Shown: positions 8,888-12,500 of the stretch, in pieces | Position numbering within the stretch: the stretch's first letter is position 1 | Layout: every line of letters starts with the position of its first letter | Assembly: GCA_012295275.1 (NCBI GenBank) | Contig: CM022679.1 | Span: forward strand, 11,029,669-11,042,168 | Source: Chrysomallon squamiferum | Taxonomy: Eukaryota; Mollusca; Gastropoda; Neomphalida; Peltospiridae | Direction: 5' to 3' | DNA length: 12,500 nt | Position numbers and translations under genes: made by a program | Notes under the pieces: model-generated | Database searches by the model: none | What the model saw: the letters and a program-made list of their open reading frames with translations, nothing else | What the model was told of the DNA's origin: nothing

Positions 8888-9330
8888 AGGCCATGATAAT
8901 TCTTGATAATAATTAGGCCATGATAATTTTTGATAATAATTAGGCCATGATAATTTTTGATAACAATTATCCCAGAATAATTTTTGATAATAATTAGGCC
9001 ATGATAATTCTTGATAACAATTATCCCAGAATAGTTTTGGATAATAATTAGGCCATGATAATTCTTGATAACAGTTATCCCAGAATATTTTTTTATAATA
9101 ATTAGGCCACAATAATTCTTGATAACAGTTATCTCAGAATAATTTTTGGATAATAATTTTGATAATAATTAAACAATGATAATTTTTGATAATAATTATC
9201 CAACAATATTTTTTTATAATAATTAGGCCACAATAATTCTTGATAACAGTTATCTCAGAATAATTTTTGGATAATAATTAGGCCATGATAATTCTTGATA
9301 TTTATTAACGCTCAGTAATTCTTCATAACT
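8888..9330. repeat. 27-bp minisatellite with alternating monomers (54-bp higher-order unit)
   Basis: About sixteen monomers. Type A begins AGGCCATGATAATT and type B begins ATCCCAGAATAATT; both end in GATAA(T/C)A(A/G)TT-like sequence. The first three monomers (starts 8888, 8915, 8942) are all type A. From 8969 the array alternates B, A, B, A (8969, 8996, 9023, 9050, 9077, 9104, 9131), is disturbed at 9150-9190, then resumes and decays towards 9330. At A-B junctions GATAACAATTATC gives a dyad with 5-bp arms, and GATAATAATTATC near 9187 has perfect 6-bp arms. Because 27 is divisible by 3, the minus strand is open over about 270 bp with a nine-residue pattern (WPNYYQ(E/K)LS). That frame opens with TTG rather than ATG, so I read it as a repeat artefact. 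Confidence 0.93.
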
Positions 9331-9585
9331 GTTAACATTTGATTTAACAATTAATGTCAGTAGATGAATCACAGTTACTGGACTGACTGGGTCATACATA
9401 TTTAATTTTCCATGACAGCCAGTTATGAAAGACTGAAAGACGATCTTTTTTGTTACTGCAAATAAAAAAAGCTGTAATATTATGATAAGATTCTTTGCTG
9501 CTTAGTTGTAAAACTCCATTATAAACAATTTAAGTCTAGTATCTACATAAAAATTCACAAGTAATAATTAAGCATAGACAAAAAA
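9331..9585. other. AT-rich non-coding DNA
   Basis: Nothing recognisable. Confidence 0.5.
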
Positions 9586-9650
9586 GTGTGTGTGTGTGTA
9601 TTAATATACATATATAAATGTATTTGTGTGTGTATATATATATATATATA
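9586..9650. repeat. Compound (GT)/(TA) microsatellite
   Basis: GT run (9586-9599), a mixed ATAC/ATAA segment, GT again (9625-9632) and a TA run to 9650. Confidence 0.9.
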
Positions 9651-10151
9651 GGGCACATGTATACAACATAGTATTAATAATTACATGCCAAAGAAAAAAG
9701 ATAGAAACAAAAGGAAAAATGTTCTCATTTTTTAATATCGCCCTACTTGTATTCAACTTGTGAAACAATTAATTTTTATCATGTTTTTTAGTATAACTTC
9801 CATGCAATATGATATACACTCTATACTACACAGGTGCAGTGAAATGGGGTATTATACACTTGACTGATAGTAAGCAGGGTATGTGAAAAAAACAGTGTTA
9901 ATGCAAACAATTCAAGCAGATTATAAATTTATTTTTAAATTCATTTCATCAGAATCCTTCAGCTTTTCACATTTATTAATATGCATAATCACACAGATAT
10001 AAGTATATCCAAGACACTTTGTTGTTACAGGGTTTAATGGAGGATATAGATATTACACCTTCTCGTATTACATAAATTCAAAGAATGCGGATGTGATTCA
10101 ATATACTTATTTTGTGACACGAGTGAGTACTTTAATGCAAATGCAGATGCA

Positions 10152-10152
<1 letters not shown>
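9651..10152. other. AT-rich non-coding DNA
   Basis: No supported gene, RNA or repeat. Short A-runs occur near 9693, 9708 and 9884. Confidence 0.5.
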
Positions 10153-10190
<38 letters not shown>

Positions 10191-10249
10191 TCTCACACAA
10201 TGTAACCACACACGAAACAAATATGTATGTATGTATGTATGTATGTATG
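10153..10249. repeat. (AC)n and (ATGT)n microsatellites
   Basis: A pure AC run at 10153-10187, a short unique spacer, then ATGT units at 10223-10249 (nearly seven copies). Confidence 0.95.
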
Positions 10250-10440
10250 CACACTGGCATTGGGGAAATCGACATCCCCTTATTTTTGCCTTAAACCACT
10301 TAATACTTGCTCTTGTGAATTCTTGTCCACAGCCTATTAATTCAGCAGATTTAATTAGTGGAAAATTGGCAGACACCTGCTTCATGTTATAAGTAAAGTT
10401 ATCCTGAACCTGTTGCCCTATTTAACCTAAAGATTAAACT
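10250..10440. other. Complex patch open on both strands, possible old interspersed repeat
   Basis: About 190 bp of non-repetitive sequence between microsatellites. It is open on both strands. The minus-strand frame starts with ATG at 10385 (MKQVSANFPLIKSAELIGCG at its N-terminus) and reads about 45 non-repetitive codons before running into the ATGT/AC repeats, which argues against a true gene. GGGGAAATCGACATCCCC (10263-10280) contains a 5-bp dyad. No family is recognised. Confidence 0.25.
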
Positions 10441-10577
10441 GTCTGTTTGCTTGTTAGGTGTCTTGTTTCAGAACGTGGATTCAGTTTCACATGTAAATAT
10501 ACAAACGCACGAACATAATGTTATATACATACAAAAACATACTGTTGTACATAAATATATCAGTGTCAGTGGTCGCA

Positions 10578-10617
10578 CATGTATGTACATGTATACAGAA
10601 AAAAAGGACATGTATAC
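10578..10617. repeat. Repeated ACATGTAT words
   Basis: ACATGTATGTACATGTATAC followed by a short A-run and ACATGTATACC, giving three copies of ACATGTAT within 40 bp, with GTACATGTATAC close to palindromic. Confidence 0.7.
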
Positions 10618-10625
10618 CTTATATA

Positions 10626-10704
10626 AGTGTGTGTGTGGGGGAATTTGTGTATGGGTCTGAATGTGTACGTGTGTGTGTGTGTGTAGGGAATTTGTGTCTG
10701 TGTC

Positions 10705-10743
<39 letters not shown>

Positions 10744-10820
10744 TTGTGTGTTATCTGTATGTGTGCTTGTGTGTATTTATGTACTTGTATGTGTGTATGT
10801 GTATTTGTATGTGTGTGTTT
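10626..10820. repeat. Compound (GT)n microsatellite region
   Basis: GT runs broken by GGGGGAATTT, GTAGGGAATTT and GTATTT words, with a pure run at about 10710-10741. Frames through it encode Val-Cys repeats and are not genes. Confidence 0.92.
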
Positions 10821-11126
10821 CTGATTTTTTTATTTTTTTTATTTATACCTACAAATGTTAATGTATGTTTAATATTCTTCAGTACAATTTAATGCACAAA
10901 ATATTTAATTTGGTTTATTAAACATATTAATTATTTTTGATAATGAGTTTTATTGCCTTTTTTTAAATATGAAAAGTCTGCCAACAGATGTTAAATACCT
11001 TGTTTCTGCATGTCCATTTCTTTTTCTCTATCTCTTTCATCAGTAACAATAATTTTGTCGCTAAGATCTTTTCCTTTTCAAACCTTTCCCCTTTTACTTA
11101 TCACACCTTGCATTTAGAAGAAAAGG
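10821..11126. other. AT-rich non-coding DNA
   Basis: T-rich then mixed sequence, without a supported gene or repeat family. Confidence 0.5.
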
Positions 11127-11201
11127 AAAAAAAAAAAAAAAAAAGTTAAAATTGTTGGTAACATTTTCCTTTTCTCTTTCTCATTTTTTTTTTTTTTTTT
11201 T
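11127..11201. repeat. A18 and T18 tracts in inverted arrangement
   Basis: A18 (11127-11144) is followed after 39 bases by T18 (11184-11201). AAAAGGAAAA upstream also complements TTTTCCTTTT in the spacer. The pair could fold back as an A:T hairpin. It marks the 5' side of the more gene-like segment that follows. Confidence 0.85.
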
Positions 11202-11259
11202 AAATTGCTGCATTGAGTATCGCACTCTACCTGAACAGACCTGTCTGATAGTGGAATGT

Positions 11260-11409
11260 TGCTAGTGTAATGTGGTGTTTATCAACATTCACCTTTGTGT
11301 GCTGTGCTAATCTCGTATGCACGCCACCCTTTGGCCAGGAGCCCAGTGCGTAATGGCCCATATTCTCATATGTGGAGACAGACTTTGGCTCTGGGCCTAC
11401 AGAGCAGGC
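11260..11409 (+). promoter_or_regulatory. Putative promoter-proximal region
   Basis: Locally the most GC-rich and least repetitive DNA in the window, with several CpGs. Visible motifs are CTAATCTC (K50-homeodomain/Otx-like), GTAATGG, an E-box CATATG at 11367-11372, and GGCCCA near 11355 with TGGGCC near 11392 in inverted orientation. These are suggestive words only; the support comes from the TATA box and open frame directly downstream. Confidence 0.35.
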
Positions 11410-11417
11410 TATAAAAA
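11410..11417 (+). promoter_or_regulatory. TATA box
   Basis: TATAAAAA flanked by GC-rich sequence (AGCAGGC before, CCCTCCACGGG after), as in strong TATA promoters. A start 30 bases downstream would fall near 11440, leaving a 5' leader of about 23 bases to the ATG at 11463. TCATCTT near 11429-11435 is a one-mismatch initiator but lies slightly closer than usual. Confidence 0.5.
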
Positions 11418-11462
11418 CCCTCCACGGGTCATCTTATCTGTGCTAAACGCTTGCTTTTAATA

Positions 11463-11624
11463 ATGGCCAATTGTTTCTTCACTTCTTTCCAAAACCTACC
11501 TGTTGATAACTTGAGACAAAAAGCTTGTACACTTTTTGAAACACCGAGTTACATTGAAGACGGGGAAAGGAAACGAGATACGGGAACAAGTGTATGGAAC
11601 AGATACGAAAGAAAATATTTGTAA
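11463..11624 (+). CDS. Unrecognised 53-aa protein, or first exon of a larger gene
   Basis: ATG in a strong Kozak context (A at -3, G at +4), about 53 bases after a TATA box, is the first ATG after the expected start site. The 53 residues begin MANCFFTSFQNLPVDNLRQK and include a charged cluster EDGERKRD (32-39), then TGTSVWNRYERKYL to the end. There are 8 basic and 7 acidic residues, two cysteines (4 and 22) and one tryptophan (45). No signal peptide or membrane segment is visible, suggesting a soluble intracellular product. Composition is protein-like and the DNA is free of simple repeats. TAA at 11622 is followed by a short trailer with AATAAA, so a single-exon gene is possible. Alternatively GTAAAA at 11621 could be a weak splice donor. 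I recognise no family. Another plus-strand frame (11536-11754) is open but has no ATG at its start. Confidence 0.4.
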   Translation: MANCFFTSFQNLPVDNLRQKACTLFETPSYIEDGERKRDTGTSVWNRYERKYL

Positions 11625-11752
11625 AATTGTGTTAGATAAAGTCGGAATTGTACAAACTGATAGATCTGTTCTGAATGTAGGTTACAGAATTCTGATATCT
11701 GAGACTGGGTGTGGTGTTTGGCTTGTCTGTCATTTTGCTCCATTTTTAACTT

Positions 11753-11801
11753 AATAAAAATTTAATTTCGATCCAGATTTACTGTGTGTATTGTTTTTCC
11801 T
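11753..11801 (+). terminator. Polyadenylation signal with downstream GU/U-rich element
   Basis: AATAAA at 11753-11758 is followed about 20 bases later by ACTGTGTGTATTGTTTTTCC (about 11781-11800), the GU-rich then U-rich pattern expected downstream of a cleavage site. It lies about 130 bases after the stop codon of the 53-aa frame, a normal 3' UTR length. AATAAA alone is common in AT-rich DNA; the paired element and position raise confidence. Confidence 0.45.
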
Positions 11802-12231
11802 ATAGCATTGTTTAAAAAAAAGAATTAACTTTATTTAATTATGGAGATTTTATATTGTTTCTTGGGAGCTTTGTTCATGTTTTTGGGAGGATTTGTTTGT
11901 TTTGTTTTGGTTTTTTGGTTGTTTTTTTTCTTTAATTAATATTTCTTTATTTATTTATTTATTTACTTACTTACTTGAAATATCAAGACTTTTAAATTTG
12001 TCTTCATAATTTTAATGTTTGATTTTTATACCAATTTTATTTTATTTTTTATTTTTTTATTATTATTATTTTTTTATTTCTTGCTGACTCTGAATATATT
12101 CAATTTTATTCATTCATTAAAGATCACTGAACTCTTACATAAATGTATTTTATTAAATTTTCTGATTATGCTCAGACATTTGCGTTTTTGAGAAATACTT
12201 CATTTATGTTCTGATCATTGCTGTTCTGTAG
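11802..12231. other. T-rich non-coding DNA with ATTT repeats
   Basis: Poly(T)- and TTTG-rich sequence with an (ATTT)/(ACTT) tetranucleotide tract at about 11945-11976 and a TTATTATTATT run near 12057-12068. No supported gene. Confidence 0.6.
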
Positions 12232-12339
12232 CTGGTACCAGACACAATCTGTGCCAAATTTCTGACATGCAAGTCTTCTAAGAAGGTGCCAGGCTACATG
12301 AAATTCCTCCAACTAAGATTCATAGTGAAAAAAAAATAA
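12232..12339 (+). other. Weak candidate terminal coding exon
   Basis: After a possible splice acceptor (GATCATTGCTGTTCTGTAG ending at 12231) one frame stays open for 35 codons to TAA at 12337-12339. It begins LVPDTICAKFLTCKSSKKVP and continues GYMKFLQLRFIVKKK. The first part is less AT-rich than its surroundings; the Lys-rich end comes from an A-run. The other two forward frames close early. No family is recognised. It does not join in frame to the 53-aa frame through the weak donor at 11621. Confidence 0.12.
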
Positions 12340-12388
12340 CAAGTGAAATATTCATTCTGTTAGTTATATTCTTTATGAAATTCCTCCA
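12298..12388. repeat. Short direct repeat, 14 bp, 77 bp apart
   Basis: ATGAAATTCCTCCA occurs at 12298-12311 and 12375-12388. It may be the remnant of a small local duplication or chance. Confidence 0.6.
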
Positions 12389-12500
12389 CTGAGGTGCTCT
12401 GATAAAGTAGTTCACATGATTCATTCAGGACAGAAAAACGTTTCAGCTGCTATTTTATACTTGAAATTAAAATGGAATTTTATTATATTATTTTTTTTTT

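Noticed and set aside
8888-9330. CRISPR-like array
   Set aside because: The units are contiguous 27-bp monomers without unique spacers, and the DNA is eukaryotic in character; it is a minisatellite.
10518-10892. 124-codon Val/Cys-rich frame that resembles a hydrophobic membrane protein
   Set aside because: Produced by the GT microsatellite; the hydrophobic appearance is a repeat artefact.
11549-11743. 64-codon minus-strand frame opposite the 53-aa frame
   Set aside because: Shadow of the plus-strand region; the TATA box, Kozak context and polyadenylation elements all point to the plus strand.

Overview
This is an AT-rich eukaryotic stretch (my estimate is about two-thirds A+T) with no long open reading frame, no rRNA and no intact tRNA. 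It is dominated by di-, tri- and tetranucleotide tracts and A/T homopolymers. Three degraded fragments share the core of a tRNA-derived SINE that I remember as common in molluscs (GTCTGTGGGA followed by ATAAAAGATCC and TTGCTGCTAA-like words). A mollusc, probably a gastropod, is therefore my best guess. This rests on memory of the SINE core, not on a database match. The window reads as intergenic or intronic sequence.

Layout. 1-720 is featureless AT-rich DNA. 724-790 holds a tRNA-like relic on the minus strand. 1478-1608 has a 26-base poly(A) and a 29-bp tandem duplication. 1786-1945 is C-rich. 2500-2600 is a degenerate ATT/ATC/GTT tract, followed by a 56-codon ORF (2665-2835) ending in poly(A). 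3039-3235 is a 33-41 bp minisatellite adjoining SINE fragment 1 (3238-3302). 3541-4421 is pyrimidine-rich with two CT microsatellites around a more complex 120-bp patch. 5385-5995 holds degenerate AATAT-type and CA repeats. SINE fragment 2 (6345-6528) carries a recognisable tRNA-like head, and SINE fragment 3 is at 7234-7410. A long TG tract (8107-8205) faces a CA tract (8398-8450). 8888-9330 is a 27-bp minisatellite with alternating A/B monomers, giving a 54-bp higher-order unit. 9586-10820 is again CA/GT/ATGT rich around a complex patch (10250-10440).

The most gene-like segment is 11260-11801. It has a locally GC-richer upstream region, a TATA box (11410), a 53-codon ORF in a strong Kozak context (11463-11624), AATAAA (11753) and a GU/U-rich stretch about 20 bases further on. 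In order and spacing these make a compact, apparently intronless transcription unit, or the first exon of a larger gene. I do not recognise the protein. A weak candidate terminal exon lies at 12232-12339. No pathway or multi-gene system can be supported from this window.
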